Below are positions 8,482-17,516 of a stretch of DNA of 64,000 bases, one piece after another. Location of the stretch: NCBI GenBank assembly GCA_964552205.1, contig CAZKFT010000002.1, forward strand, positions 1 through 64,000. The letters are read 5' to 3'. Every line of letters begins with the position of its first letter. Position 1 is the first letter of the stretch. The notes beneath the pieces are model-generated. The model saw only the letters and a list, made by a program, of their open reading frames with translations. It did not search any database and was not told the origin of the DNA. Source of the DNA: JAIVGZ01 sp964552205. Its GTDB lineage: Bacteria; Pseudomonadota; Gammaproteobacteria; Natronospirales; JAIVGZ01. A program made the translations under genes and the position numbers.

Positions 8482-9535
8482 TCTGCGCGCGATTGCGCAG
8501 CCAATGATCGACCAGGACCAGGGCGAGCATCGCCTCCGCGATGGGGACAGCGCGGATACCCACGCACGGGTCATGCCGTCCGCCTACCGTCACCTCGACA
8601 GCGTTGCCATGGATGTCCACGCTTCGGGCTGGAAGGCGGATGCTGGACGTCGGCTTGAGCGCGATGGACACCTCGATGTCCTGCCCGGTCGAAACACCGC
8701 CGAGAATCCCGCCAGCGTTGTTGGAGAGAAATCCGTCTGGCGTGATTTCGTCACGATGCTCGCTGCCGTGCTGGGTGACCGACGCGAAGCCCGCGCCAAT
8801 CTCCACTGCCTTGACCGCATTGATGCTCATCATTGCGTGCGCGATCTCCGCATCCAGACGATCGAACACGGGTTCACCGAGACCGGTAGGTACACCGCCG
8901 GCGGTGACGTTCACGCGTGCGCCTATGGAATCGCCACGCTTGCGCAGGGCATCCATATACGCCTCGAGTTCGGTCACACGATCGGCGTCGCCACAGAAAA
9001 ACGGGTTGGATTCCACCACTGACCAGTCTGTCGGGCGCGGCAGCTCATGCGGGCCCAGGGCCGAGAGCCAACCATGGATGACCACCCCACACTGCTCCGC
9101 CAACAACTTGCGCGCAATCGCACCGGCAGCGACGCGAACCGCTGTTTCGCGCGCCGACGAGCGACCGCCACCGCGTGGATCGCGCACGCCGTACTTCTTC
9201 CACCATGACCAATCCGCATGACCAGGCCGGAAGCGGTCAGCAAGCTGTTCGTAATCGCGGGAACGCGCGTCCTCGTTCTCGATCAGTAGACCAATGGGCG
9301 CACCGGTGGTCTTGCCCTCGTAAAGACCGGACAGGATGCGGACGCGGTCGGATTCGCGTCTTTGGCTGGTGTGTCGGCTCTTGCCGGGGCGCCGGCGCTC
9401 CAATTGCAGTTGCAGGTCATCCTCGGACAAGGCCAAACCCGGCGGGCAGCCGTCCACCACCCCACCGATAGCAGGACCGTGGCTTTCACCAAAAGTGGTG
9501 AGCACGAACAGACGACCGAAAGAATTTCCCGACAT
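8474..9535 (-). CDS. aroC: Chorismate synthase
   Basis: AroC removes phosphate from 5-enolpyruvylshikimate-3-phosphate to give chorismate, using reduced FMN as a catalytic cofactor. The protein has 353 residues, the normal length, with the signatures GESHGPAIGGVVDGCPPGL near the N terminus, RPGHADWSWWKKYG and RDPRGGGRSSARET in the middle, and KPTSSIRLPARSVD near the C terminus. Its ATG at 9535 shares one base with the prmB stop (TGATG). prmB-aroC is a common gammaproteobacterial pair. Confidence 0.97.
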   Translation of the reverse strand: MSGNSFGRLFVLTTFGESHGPAIGGVVDGCPPGLALSEDDLQLQLERRRPGKSRHTSQRRESDRVRILSGLYEGKTTGAPIGLLIENEDARSRDYEQLADRFRPGHADWSWWKKYGVRDPRGGGRSSARETAVRVAAGAIARKLLAEQCGVVIHGWLSALGPHELPRPTDWSVVESNPFFCGDADRVTELEAYMDALRKRGDSIGARVNVTAGGVPTGLGEPVFDRLDAEIAHAMMSINAVKAVEIGAGFASVTQHGSEHRDEITPDGFLSNNAGGILGGVSTGQDIEVSIALKPTSSIRLPARSVDIHGNAVEVTVGGRHDPCVGIRAVPIAEAMLALVLVDHWLRNRAQNG

Positions 9536-10470
9536 CAGCGGTCCTGCAGTACGCGACGGATGTCCTCGCGATGCTCCGCCAGATTCGCGGCATCGATGAG
9601 GAAGACCCCATCGCCGCCCATGTCGAACTCGATCCAGGTGAGCGGCAACTCCGGTAGCAATTCCATCAAGGCCGGCATGCTGGCGCCGACTTCACAGACG
9701 AGGATGCCATCGCTCACCAAATGGTCCGATGCCTGCTCGAGAATTTTCAAAGCGAGATCGAGTCCGTCCGTTCCGGCGGCCAGACCGAGACCGGGTTCGT
9801 GGCGGAACTCATCCGGAAGCGCGGCCATTTCCTCCGCGTCCACATACGGCGGATTGCTGACGATAAGGTCATACCGCTCGCCTGTCAGTGCCGCAAACAG
9901 GTCTGACTGCACGAGGCGCACCTGCTCTTCGCATTGGTGGCGCTCGACATTCAGGCGAGCGACTTCGAGTGCGTCCGGCGAGACATCGCTCGCGTCCACG
10001 GATGCGTCCGGGAAGGCCATGGCGCAAGCCACCGCGATACAGCCGCTACCGGTGCACAGGTCCAGAACATGGTGCACCCGCTCCGGGTCCAGCCAGGGCG
10101 CAAAACGTTGCCCCACCAACTCGGCGATTGGTGAGCGCGGCACCAACACGCGCTCATCCACGAAGAACGGCATGCCGCAGAACCAGGCTTCGCCGGTCAG
10201 GTAGGCAGCGGGTTTGCGTTCTGAAATACGGCGTTCCAGCAGACGGATGACCTTGCGCAACTCGGCATCAGTCACGGCCGCCCCGTAAAGCGCCGGTGGC
10301 AACTCCGCCGGCAAATGCAGGGCATGCAGCACCAGATGGGCCGCCTCGTCGATGGCGTTGTCCGTGCCGTGTCCGAAGAACAGGCCCGCCTCGCCGAAAC
10401 GGCTCGCGCCCCATCGGATGAGGTCGTTGACGGTACGGAGATTGCGGTGGGCGTCGTCGTGGTCTTGCAT
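9535..10470 (-). CDS. prmB: Ribosomal protein uL3 glutamine N5-methyltransferase
   Basis: PrmB methylates a glutamine side chain of ribosomal protein L3 with S-adenosylmethionine. It has 311 residues, with a helical N-terminal domain, the SAM-binding segment VLDLCTGSGCIAVA at about 135-148 and the catalytic NPPY motif at 206-209. It is separated from PrmC, the release-factor enzyme, by its pairing with aroC and by the ERRISERKPAAYLTGEAWF segment. The start at 10470 has no Shine-Dalgarno; a TATCAT box ends 8 nt upstream. Confidence 0.93.
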   Translation of the reverse strand: MQDHDDAHRNLRTVNDLIRWGASRFGEAGLFFGHGTDNAIDEAAHLVLHALHLPAELPPALYGAAVTDAELRKVIRLLERRISERKPAAYLTGEAWFCGMPFFVDERVLVPRSPIAELVGQRFAPWLDPERVHHVLDLCTGSGCIAVACAMAFPDASVDASDVSPDALEVARLNVERHQCEEQVRLVQSDLFAALTGERYDLIVSNPPYVDAEEMAALPDEFRHEPGLGLAAGTDGLDLALKILEQASDHLVSDGILVCEVGASMPALMELLPELPLTWIEFDMGGDGVFLIDAANLAEHREDIRRVLQDR

Positions 10471-10478
10471 GGTCGTCC

Positions 10479-10507
10479 ATGATAACCGACCCCGCCCATG
10501 CGATAAT
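10479..10507. promoter_or_regulatory. Divergent -10 boxes for prmB and sco
   Basis: The prmB and sco start codons are 44 bp apart. TATCAT on the minus strand (10484-10479) ends 8 nt before the prmB ATG. GATAAT on the plus strand (10502-10507) ends 7 nt before the sco ATG at 10515. Neither gene has a clear ribosome-binding site, so both transcripts may start almost at the initiation codon. Confidence 0.45.
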
Positions 10508-10514
10508 CACCCCC

Positions 10515-11141
10515 ATGCAATTTCGCTTCATCTTGGTCCTGGTCGTGGTGCTGGCCCTCGGTGCGGGTTTCTGGTTCGGACAGGTCCAACGCGCCGACGA
10601 CGATGCTCCGCCCGAAACCGGTGCCATCGTATTGTCCGTGCCTCGGGATCCCGGCGCTTTCGAGCTGGTCAGCCATACCGGCGCCCCGTTCCGCCCGGCT
10701 GACCTGCAGGGACGCTGGACCTTGTGGTTCTTCGGGTTCACCCATTGCCCGGATGTCTGCCCGATGACGCTGACGGCGCTCAACCTGACCGACCAGTTAT
10801 TGTTGGAGGCCGGTGCGGTAAGGCCGGATGTGCTGATGGTGAGTGTGGATCCGGCCCGGGACACCCCGGAATTGCTGGCCGCCTATGTACCCTTCTTCAA
10901 CCCGACGTTCACCGGGGTGACAGGGGACGCGGGCCAGATTCGGATGCTGACCGAACGTCTGGGCATCATCGTCCAGTATGTCGCCATGACTGGCGACGAT
11001 TACACGGTGGACCATGGAACCTCCATGATGCTGGTGGGTCCAGATGGCATGGTGCATGCCGTGCTTCCTTCGCCGCATGACCCGCAGACTTTGGCGCGGG
11101 ACATCGCGGTGCTCATTCCTTGGTTGGAGAAGAACTCATGA
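10515..11141 (+). CDS. SCO1/SenC-family copper chaperone
   Basis: SCO proteins are membrane-anchored thioredoxin-fold proteins that deliver copper to the CuA site of cytochrome oxidase or act as thiol reductants. This 208-residue protein has an N-terminal membrane anchor (residues 5-20), the copper-binding CPDVC motif with Cys78 and Cys82, and the third ligand His167 in TVDHGTS. The ATG at 10515 places the anchor at the N terminus, while an upstream in-frame ATG at 10479 has no support. Its stop overlaps the next gene as ATGA. No cytochrome oxidase gene is in the window. Confidence 0.92.
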   Translation: MQFRFILVLVVVLALGAGFWFGQVQRADDDAPPETGAIVLSVPRDPGAFELVSHTGAPFRPADLQGRWTLWFFGFTHCPDVCPMTLTALNLTDQLLLEAGAVRPDVLMVSVDPARDTPELLAAYVPFFNPTFTGVTGDAGQIRMLTERLGIIVQYVAMTGDDYTVDHGTSMMLVGPDGMVHAVLPSPHDPQTLARDIAVLIPWLEKNS

Positions 11142-11584
11142 AGAACATGATGTTGGGCCTTTTATTGATGTCGCTGCCGCTGCTGGTACACGCGCAGCAG
11201 CCGATGACGGTGGAAGACAGCTGGGTGCGCGCTGCACCTGCTGGTGCCCCCGTGCTCGGTGGTTACATGACATTGACGAACAACACGCGGCGGGCGATTT
11301 CCTTGGTGGAGGTCTCCAGCCCGCAGTTCGAGCGCGTGGAAATGCATTTGAGCTCCATGGAGGATGGTGTCTCCCGCATGGAACAGGTGGATCGCATCAC
11401 CGTCCGTGGGCGCAACAGCGTCTCCCTGGAACCAGGCGGCCTCCACTTGATGTTGTTCAATCCGATCGCGCCAGTGGTCGAGGGCGACATCCTCGAACTC
11501 ACGCTGCGTTTCGACAACGGATGGACTTCGGAGCTTACCGTGCCGGTTCGCCGCACGAATCCTTCGCAGCACCAGCACCACTGA
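11138..11584 (+). CDS. PCu(A)C periplasmic copper chaperone
   Basis: Members of this family bind Cu(I) in the periplasm and pass it to SCO or directly to the CuA centre of cytochrome oxidase. The 148-residue product has a signal peptide (residues 1-19, ending VHA). It matches the canonical motif H-x10-M-x21-H-x-M exactly, with His70, Met81, His103 and Met105. The C terminus is His-rich (HQHH). The ATG overlaps the sco stop, so the two copper proteins are translationally coupled. Their partnership is well known in the family. Confidence 0.93.
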   Translation: MKNMMLGLLLMSLPLLVHAQQPMTVEDSWVRAAPAGAPVLGGYMTLTNNTRRAISLVEVSSPQFERVEMHLSSMEDGVSRMEQVDRITVRGRNSVSLEPGGLHLMLFNPIAPVVEGDILELTLRFDNGWTSELTVPVRRTNPSQHQHH

Positions 11585-11585
11585 A

Positions 11586-12476
11586 ATGGAGCGTAATCAC
11601 TCGCCCGACTCGCCGGGCTTTGCTGACTATCTGAAGGTCTGGCCGCAATACCTGCTGCCAACCCACCTGTTGTCGCGCATCGTGCATGCAACAACGCGGG
11701 TACGTACGCCGTTCTTCAAGAACCTGCTCATCCGCCGTTTCATGCGCGGATTTGGGGTGACGCTGCGCGAAGCCGAGGTCCAGAAGGCGACCGACTTCGA
11801 GTCATTCAACGCATTCTTCACGCGTGCGCTGAAACCAGGCGTGCGGCCTGTGGTCGAGGCACCTGACGCGCTCGCATCACCGGTGGACGGCACGGTGTAT
11901 CAGGCGGGCCCCATCGAGAACAGTCGCATCTTCCAGGCCAAGGGACAGGATTACTCGCTGGTGGAATTGTTGGGCGGATTACCCAGCGCTGCGGCGCCGT
12001 TCCTGAACGGCAGCTTCGCCACCATTTATCTCGCACCGTACAACTATCACCGCATCCATATCCCGCTGGAGGGCACGCTGAAGCGCATGGTGCATGTACC
12101 GGGGCGACTGTTTTCGGTGAACCCTCCCACAGTGCGTAAGTTGCCGCGCGTGTTTGCCCGCAATGAGCGGGTGGCATGTATTTTCGATACCCCCGCAGGT
12201 CCGATGGGCGTGGTGATGGTGGGCGCTTTGTTTGTCGGCAGCATCGAGACCGTCTGGGCTGGCGAAGTGACGCCGCCGATGGGCCGGAAGGTGCAGCAGT
12301 GGAGTTATGAGGCCGAGGCCGCGCCGCGATTCGCGAAGGGTGCGGAGATTGGGCGCTTCAACATGGGCTCCACCGTCATCCTGCTGTTCGGCAAGGATGT
12401 GGTGCAGTGGCACGAGCAGTTGCAGCCCAAGATGCGGGTGCAGTTGGGCGAACAGATCGGTACTTTCAAGCGCTGA
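11586..12476 (+). CDS. psd: Phosphatidylserine decarboxylase proenzyme
   Basis: Psd makes phosphatidylethanolamine from phosphatidylserine at the inner membrane. It is synthesised as a proenzyme that cleaves itself and forms a pyruvoyl group. The 296-residue protein has the SPVDG segment with Asp101, the YNYHRIHIP segment with His154 and His157, and the cleavage site MGST. Ser262 there becomes the pyruvoyl group; most relatives have LGST, so Met before GST is a mild variant. It begins 1 nt after the copper chaperone stop. A REPIN follows 9 bp after its stop. Confidence 0.95.
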   Translation: MERNHSPDSPGFADYLKVWPQYLLPTHLLSRIVHATTRVRTPFFKNLLIRRFMRGFGVTLREAEVQKATDFESFNAFFTRALKPGVRPVVEAPDALASPVDGTVYQAGPIENSRIFQAKGQDYSLVELLGGLPSAAAPFLNGSFATIYLAPYNYHRIHIPLEGTLKRMVHVPGRLFSVNPPTVRKLPRVFARNERVACIFDTPAGPMGVVMVGALFVGSIETVWAGEVTPPMGRKVQQWSYEAEAAPRFAKGAEIGRFNMGSTVILLFGKDVVQWHEQLQPKMRVQLGEQIGTFKR

Positions 12477-12485
12477 CCTGAATGT

Positions 12486-12592
12486 GTAGGAGCGGTGCTT
12501 CGCACCGCGAAGATGATGAGACCTCAGCGCCTGAACGGGGGTGTTCCAAGAACCAGTGGCATCCCGTTCGCGACGCGAAGCGTCGCTCCTAC
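12486..12592. repeat. REPIN, 107 bp, between psd and msrC
   Basis: Two inverted GTAG-headed REP arms lie at 12486-12510 and 12565-12592 with a spacer between them. The left arm has a GCGGTGCTTCGCACCGC hairpin. The right arm is a variant with GCGACGCGAAGCGTCGC. The total length, and the 79-bp offset from left head to right arm, are the same as in the copy at 45555-45661. It sits between convergent genes and may also terminate transcription. Confidence 0.88.
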
Positions 12593-12596
12593 GGGG

Positions 12597-13082
12597 CTAT
12601 TTGAGGTGTTGGAGGAAAATCGCGGTGAGGGATTCGAGGCCGGTGCGGTCGGTGTCGGTGAAACGCGCGGGGCTTGGGGAATCGAGGTCCAGCACGCCGA
12701 GCAATTCGCCGTCCTTCACCAGCGGCACCACAATCTCGGAGCGCGACGCCGCGTCACAGGCAATGTGCCCGGGGAAAGCGTGCACGTCTTGCACCAACAC
12801 CGTCTCCCGTTTCGCGGCTGCGGTTCCGCACACGCCCTTCCCTATCGCGATGCGCACACAGGCGGGCTTGCCCTGGAACGGGCCGACCACCAGTTCGCCG
12901 CCCTTCAGCAGATAAAACCCCACCCAGTTCACATCCGGGAGTGCGTGATACAGCAACGCGGAAAAGTTCGCGGCATTGGCGATGAAGTCCGACTCGCCGT
13001 GCAACAGCCCGCGTACCTGGTCGGCCAGTGCTTCGTAAAGTGCCGGCCCGGAGTCCGGCAGCTCGTCAGGAGTGTTGAACAT
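12597..13082 (-). CDS. msrC: Free methionine-(R)-sulfoxide reductase (GAF domain)
   Basis: The enzyme reduces free methionine-R-sulfoxide with thioredoxin, part of oxidative damage repair. The 161-residue protein is a single GAF domain. Cys75, Cys85 and Cys109 have exactly the spacing (10 and 24) of the three cysteines of the E. coli enzyme, and are embedded in CVRIAIGKGVCGTAAA and HIACD. The start at 13082 overlaps the end of the upstream hydrolase gene by 17 bp; an in-frame start at 13115 would deepen the overlap. It is the last gene of the efp-to-msrC run. Confidence 0.92.
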   Translation of the reverse strand: MFNTPDELPDSGPALYEALADQVRGLLHGESDFIANAANFSALLYHALPDVNWVGFYLLKGGELVVGPFQGKPACVRIAIGKGVCGTAAAKRETVLVQDVHAFPGHIACDAASRSEIVVPLVKDGELLGVLDLDSPSPARFTDTDRTGLESLTAIFLQHLK

Positions 13083-14052
13083 GGGGCGTGATGATGCGGC
13101 AAAGCCGTGCATCAATCCAGCTATGGGGACCCAGCCGCTCCATGAACCCGCAATGACCCCCGTGACGATGAACCTCCAGCGTCAGGTTGCCTCCGCTGCG
13201 GAACGGTGCGAAATCACTCCCCGGGATGACGGGGTCATCGTCCGATGCGATGACGGTCAGTGGCTGGCTGGCACCCTCCAGCATGTCGCGGTTGAGCGCG
13301 TAGCCGCTGAAGTACTCGTCGACATTCGCGAACTCTCCGAACTTCTCGATCAGGTGCGCGGTCATTGCCCGCAGATCATTCATCTGCATGACTTCGGAGA
13401 AGTCATATCGGTCGGGGAACGCCGATTGCTTGCGCAACAAGGAGCGGCGCCATTTGCGAATGAAGTACTGGCGATAGAAGAACGGCCCGTTCTGCATGGA
13501 GGTGTAGCTGTTCGCCGGTTGCACAACGGGTGAAACAGCGATCGCGTGACGCAATTGAAGCCCCGCGTCGGGTGCGCGATGGGCGATGCGGACCGTGAAA
13601 TTGCCACCCAGAGACCACCCGACCAGATACAGCGGGCGGCCGGGGTTCGCGCGCGCGATGGCAGCGACTGCACCGACGGCCTCATCGAGGCGGCAGGAGT
13701 GGAAGATGTCCTCGTTGAGGTGATGTGTGTCACCGTGGTCGCGCAGATTGAGGCGTACGATTTCCGCACCGTTCCGAAACAGTGCGCTGGAAGCTGCCAG
13801 CAAGTAGGATGATTCCGCGCTGCCTTCCCATCCGTGAATCATCACGACCAGAGGCGTGTCGTCATGCACCTCCGGGGGTGTGGACTGCAAGGCAAGCAAG
13901 CGCACGCCCTCGCCACAGTCGAGAATCAACTCCCGGGCCGCTGCCCGCAATCCGGTAGCATCCACCATGGCGCGCCGGAAGCGCGTACTCGCCAGCAGAG
14001 ACTGCAGGTGAGGATTGGACAGCCAGCGTGGTGGAAGAAACTCAGGATTCAT
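13066..14052 (-). CDS. YheT-family alpha/beta hydrolase
   Basis: This 328-residue protein belongs to the YheT/ABHD1-3 group of alpha/beta hydrolases, probably esterases or lipases of the cytoplasm or inner membrane face. It shows the N-terminal FLPPRWLSNPHLQSLLAS signature, the oxyanion segment MIHGWEGS, the nucleophile elbow GWSLGG with Ser148, the acid region SDDDPVIP and the catalytic His in HGGHCGF. The ATG at 14052 overlaps the upstream lipoprotein gene by 11 bp. The substrate is unknown; its place beside a lipid-transport operon hints at a lipid ester, which is inference. Confidence 0.87.
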   Translation of the reverse strand: MNPEFLPPRWLSNPHLQSLLASTRFRRAMVDATGLRAAARELILDCGEGVRLLALQSTPPEVHDDTPLVVMIHGWEGSAESSYLLAASSALFRNGAEIVRLNLRDHGDTHHLNEDIFHSCRLDEAVGAVAAIARANPGRPLYLVGWSLGGNFTVRIAHRAPDAGLQLRHAIAVSPVVQPANSYTSMQNGPFFYRQYFIRKWRRSLLRKQSAFPDRYDFSEVMQMNDLRAMTAHLIEKFGEFANVDEYFSGYALNRDMLEGASQPLTVIASDDDPVIPGSDFAPFRSGGNLTLEVHRHGGHCGFMERLGPHSWIDARLCRIITPHVQHS

Positions 14053-14653
14053 CCGCACAAAAAGCGGCAAGCTCCTCCAGCATCCGTGCCAAGGCTCGGT
14101 CCGCAGCGGCGGCTCCTGCAATAGGGTTGGCGCCCGCGGGTTCTCGCAGGTCGAAGGTACGGGTCGCGATTACCTGTCGATCTACGGTGGCGATGAGCTG
14201 CGCACGAACCGTCAGCACCAACTCGCTTTCTCGTACGCCGCGGAAATCCTGATGCAGGGCGAGCACTTCAAGGTCTAGCCGCAGGTCGGCGTTGGCGCCC
14301 GTCTGCGGACCCACGACGGCGGCGAAACGGCCGCCACGGTCGAGTGCGGTCAGGACCGCTGAATGAATCATGCGCGACGGTTCGGCTATCCATTCATGGC
14401 GTCCGTAATAACGCATCTCGCGGTCACGTTGGATATAAGCGAAATGCGTGGTGGCATATCCGGGTGCGGCGCGCGGTAGCGTCACCAGAAGTGTCTGCGG
14501 AAGTCGCTCCGCGACCGGAATCTGTGCAGCTGCACCGTCGATTTTGAGCTGGATATATTCCGGCGTGTCCGGTGCGGAAAACACCGTACAGCCCGCGACT
14601 GCGGTCATGGCAACAAACAACAGAAGCACGCGAGTCAAGGCATTCATGGTCAT
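14042..14653 (-). CDS. ABC-transport auxiliary lipoprotein (PqiC-like)
   Basis: A 203-residue outer-membrane or periplasmic lipoprotein with a signal peptide and lipobox ending AVAGC, so Cys22 would be the lipidated residue. The rest matches the pattern of the ABC_trans_aux/PqiC family, which accompanies MCE lipid transporters and probably links them to the outer membrane. The start at 14653 is chosen over 14647 because it overlaps the MCE gene stop as ATGA. It directly follows the MlaD-type gene in the operon. Confidence 0.85.
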   Translation of the reverse strand: MTMNALTRVLLLFVAMTAVAGCTVFSAPDTPEYIQLKIDGAAAQIPVAERLPQTLLVTLPRAAPGYATTHFAYIQRDREMRYYGRHEWIAEPSRMIHSAVLTALDRGGRFAAVVGPQTGANADLRLDLEVLALHQDFRGVRESELVLTVRAQLIATVDRQVIATRTFDLREPAGANPIAGAAAADRALARMLEELAAFCADES

Positions 14654-15630
14654 TCACCGGGTCCGCGGATGGGCGTCCGACGGCCATAAAGGAGGAGCGC
14701 GGGGTCACGCTCCAGGTCAGCAACGAATCGTTCGAGACTGGCGCTCACCGAGCGCAACTCCGCGAGAACCGCGACGGCTTCCGGGGTTATTTGCTGAGCC
14801 ACATGTCGCACTTCGGTCTGTGCTTCCCGCATGGTAGCGCCGAGCTGATCCCCTGCATCCCCTAGACTGACCCCCATTTGTTCTAGGGAGGAGGCAGTTC
14901 GATTCAGAGTATCCACGGTCTCAGGGACACGGTCGCTCGCCGCTGCCAGGTTGCCCAGCAGGCGGTCAAGGTTGTCCGTGTTGCGCGACAGCACCGCTGT
15001 CAATTCATGCAGGCCCCCGACCGATTCATCAATTCTTTGCAGATTCTCCTCGTTGAGCAAGCGTTCAAGCCGCGCGCTGAAAACGCGGATGTTCTCCAGC
15101 GTTTCGCGGAAGGCTTCCTGGCTGTCCGTGTCGATCAGGCTTGTGATGGAGTCGGACACCCGCTCTATGTTGGTGAACATGGTGGAGGCCGCGGCATCCA
15201 GTCGCGCCAGCAGCGATGGCCCTGTGCGGATCTCAGGGAATTCCTGGCCTGGCAGCGCTTCCAGAATGGGCGTGCGTGCAGAACCCCCGGTGAGGTCGAT
15301 GAAGGCGAGGCCGGTGAGACCCTGTACGGAAAGGATGGCAATCGTATCGGTCTTGACCGGGGTGCCCCGCTCGATGTCCATGAGAATCCGCACCTGCTCC
15401 GGATTGTTCGGACGCAGACCGATTTCACGGACCAAACCGACATCCACACCCTTGTATTTCACCGGTGCGCTGATGTTCAGACCGGAGACCGACTCTTCGA
15501 CATAGGCGACATAGCTGTCGTAGGTCACGCGGCCGAACCCCACAGACAACATGAGCACGCCCGCGATGGCAATCACGGTGAGTCCTATCACGAACATGCC
15601 TACGGCTGCGTAATTGATGCGTGTGTCCAT
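14650..15630 (-). CDS. MlaD-like MCE-domain substrate-binding protein
   Basis: MCE proteins form hexameric rings in the periplasm that carry phospholipids between the membranes. The 326-residue protein has one N-terminal membrane anchor (about 8-30), an MCE domain with VKYKGVDVGLVREIGL, and a long helical C-terminal region (about 160-300), which is a longer tail than E. coli MlaD. It follows the ATPase gene by 3 bp and overlaps the lipoprotein gene. The tail may form a needle-like tube or bind the auxiliary lipoprotein. The transport direction and lipid cannot be told. Confidence 0.9.
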   Translation of the reverse strand: MDTRINYAAVGMFVIGLTVIAIAGVLMLSVGFGRVTYDSYVAYVEESVSGLNISAPVKYKGVDVGLVREIGLRPNNPEQVRILMDIERGTPVKTDTIAILSVQGLTGLAFIDLTGGSARTPILEALPGQEFPEIRTGPSLLARLDAAASTMFTNIERVSDSITSLIDTDSQEAFRETLENIRVFSARLERLLNEENLQRIDESVGGLHELTAVLSRNTDNLDRLLGNLAAASDRVPETVDTLNRTASSLEQMGVSLGDAGDQLGATMREAQTEVRHVAQQITPEAVAVLAELRSVSASLERFVADLERDPALLLYGRRTPIRGPGE

Positions 15631-15633
15631 ATC

Positions 15634-16416
15634 TCACTCTCCAGCTGCGGCGGCCCGGGCCGTACGCCCACGTGGGCCACCGAAGTATTGTCGCACTTCT
15701 TCAACATCCGAGTTCACCACTTCTGCGATGGGTCCATCCGCGAGCGCCTTGGCACGGCCGAGAAACAAGACCCGGTCACTGATGCGCCAGAGCGAATCCA
15801 GGTCGTGGGTGACGAAAACTATGGTCAACTGCATGGCATCGCGGAGACGCAGCACGAGGTCGTCGAAGGCGCCGGCGCTGACCGGGTCCAGTCCCGATGT
15901 GGGCTCGTCCAAGAACAGCAGCTCAGGATCCAGGGCCAGCGCTCGCGCAAGCGCCGCCCGTTTCAGCATGCCGCCAGACAACTGGGCCGGGTACTTCCAC
16001 GCGGTATCCGGATCCAAACCGACCATGCCAATGCGGATCCTGGCCAGCTCCTCGATCTCGTTGCGCGGCAGATCAGTGTGTTCCTGCAGCGGAAAGGAAA
16101 CGTTTTCCAGCACATTCAATCCCGAGAACATCGCCCCGTGCTGGAACAGCACGCCACACCGGCGGCGCAGCTGCTCAATGCGCGTGTCCGATGCAGTCGT
16201 CATTTCCGTACCGAACATGTGGATGCTGCCCTCGGTGGGGCGCTGCAACATGAGCATCTGGCGCATCAGTGTGGTCTTGCCGGAACCCGAACCGCCGACG
16301 ATGGCGAACACTTCGCGCGAACGAACGTCACAATCGATGCCGTCATGCACCCAGGTGCTGCCGAAACGCAGTCGCAGGCCGCGGACTTCGATGATGTTGT
16401 CGGTGGGCGTGCTCAT
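15634..16416 (-). CDS. MlaF-like ABC transporter ATPase
   Basis: This is the 260-residue cytoplasmic ATPase of the MCE lipid transporter. Walker A GGSGSGKTT is at 41-49, the ABC signature LSGGM at 146-150, Walker B LLFLDEP near 167-172 and the switch His in FVTHD. The LSGGM form of the signature, with Met in place of Gln, is typical of the MlaF/Mkl group. Its ATG overlaps the permease stop as ATGA. Confidence 0.94.
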   Translation of the reverse strand: MSTPTDNIIEVRGLRLRFGSTWVHDGIDCDVRSREVFAIVGGSGSGKTTLMRQMLMLQRPTEGSIHMFGTEMTTASDTRIEQLRRRCGVLFQHGAMFSGLNVLENVSFPLQEHTDLPRNEIEELARIRIGMVGLDPDTAWKYPAQLSGGMLKRAALARALALDPELLFLDEPTSGLDPVSAGAFDDLVLRLRDAMQLTIVFVTHDLDSLWRISDRVLFLGRAKALADGPIAEVVNSDVEEVRQYFGGPRGRTARAAAAGE

Positions 16417-17516
16417 AGGTCGAGAATGTTGAAAATGACCGAGAAGATTGCATCAGCCACGATGATGAGAAAGATGGATTGGACCACGCTACGCGTGACA
16501 TGTCGCCCCACACTGTCTGCGCTGGTGCCTACCTGGAAGCCCTTGAAACACCCGACACTGGCAATCAGCAGAGCGAAGACCGGTGCCTTGCCCACGCCGG
16601 TGAGGTAATCGGACATGTCCACCGCGACCAGGAGTCGGTCCATGAAGTCCACTGCGCTGACATCCAGCATCTGCTGCGCCATGACCATGCCACCCAACAC
16701 ACCGAACACATTGGCGAATACCGTGAGCAGAGGCATCACGATGAACAGTGCCATCACTTTCGGGAGCACCAGCATTTCCTGCGGCGACACACCTATGGTG
16801 CGGAGCGCATCGATCTCCTCGGTGACTTTCATGGTGCCAATCTCTGCAGTGAACGCGGAGCCGGTCCTGCCGGCGACGATGATGGCAGCAATCAGTGGTC
16901 CGAGTTCGCGCAGTACGGCGATACCGATGAGGTCCGCAATGAATATGTTGGCGCCGAAATCGCGTAGCTGGACACCTGCCTGGTAGGCGATGACGATGCC
17001 GATCAGAAAGCTCAGCAACGCGAGGATGGGTAACGCACCCCAACCTGCCGACTCGAAAATCCCCAACAACTGCTTCCATCGAAAACGGTGCGGACGGCGC
17101 ACGACCGAGAGAAATGCCACCGCCATTTCTCCAAGGAACGCCAAGTACCGCCAGGCTTCATTGAGAACTTCGACCGTGGCCTCGCCGAGATGATGCACGG
17201 CGCTATGGCCTGGTGGCGGTGTTGGCGCCGGCTCAGCAGCGAGGGCAGCGACCTGTCGATAGAGTGCGGCTTGTTCCGACGGCAGGCCCTTGGCGCCGTC
17301 ACATCCGAAACGCCGGGCCAGCCTCGCAAGCAACACCGCTCCTGCTGTATCGAGCGCCTGAATGCCACTGCAGTCGAGCTGTGTGACCTTAGTGTGCAGA
17401 GCGTGGTCGAGCTTGGCATGGAAACCGGCGTCGAGGTGAGTCACCGTCCAGCTACCCACCGGGCGCAGGACTGTGCCGTCCACACTCAATTCCAGCCCTG
17501 CGCGGTGTTCACTCAT
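16413..17516 (-). CDS. MlaE-like permease with N-terminal STAS domain
   Basis: The 367-residue inner-membrane subunit combines an N-terminal STAS-like domain (about 1-95, with QLDCSGIQALDTAGAVLL) with an MlaE permease domain (about 120-367). The permease carries the signatures GALPILALLSFLIGIVIAYQ and LRELGPLIAAIIVAGRTGSA. In E. coli the STAS part is a separate protein, MlaB, that controls the ATPase; here it is fused in cis. The ATG at 17516 gives an ATGA overlap with epmA, so the lipid transporter is translationally coupled to the EF-P lysylation gene. Confidence 0.92.
   Translation of the reverse strand: MSEHRAGLELSVDGTVLRPVGSWTVTHLDAGFHAKLDHALHTKVTQLDCSGIQALDTAGAVLLARLARRFGCDGAKGLPSEQAALYRQVAALAAEPAPTPPPGHSAVHHLGEATVEVLNEAWRYLAFLGEMAVAFLSVVRRPHRFRWKQLLGIFESAGWGALPILALLSFLIGIVIAYQAGVQLRDFGANIFIADLIGIAVLRELGPLIAAIIVAGRTGSAFTAEIGTMKVTEEIDALRTIGVSPQEMLVLPKVMALFIVMPLLTVFANVFGVLGGMVMAQQMLDVSAVDFMDRLLVAVDMSDYLTGVGKAPVFALLIASVGCFKGFQVGTSADSVGRHVTRSVVQSIFLIIVADAIFSVIFNILDL

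Noticed and set aside
7543..8658. Long plus-strand open frame opposite the MFS gene
   Set aside because: Charged, Gln/His/Arg-rich translation without domains; antisense to a clear membrane transporter.
15007..16608. 533-codon plus-strand frame across the MCE operon
   Set aside because: Antisense to three clearly coding, coupled genes; no domain signal, composition of a shadow frame.
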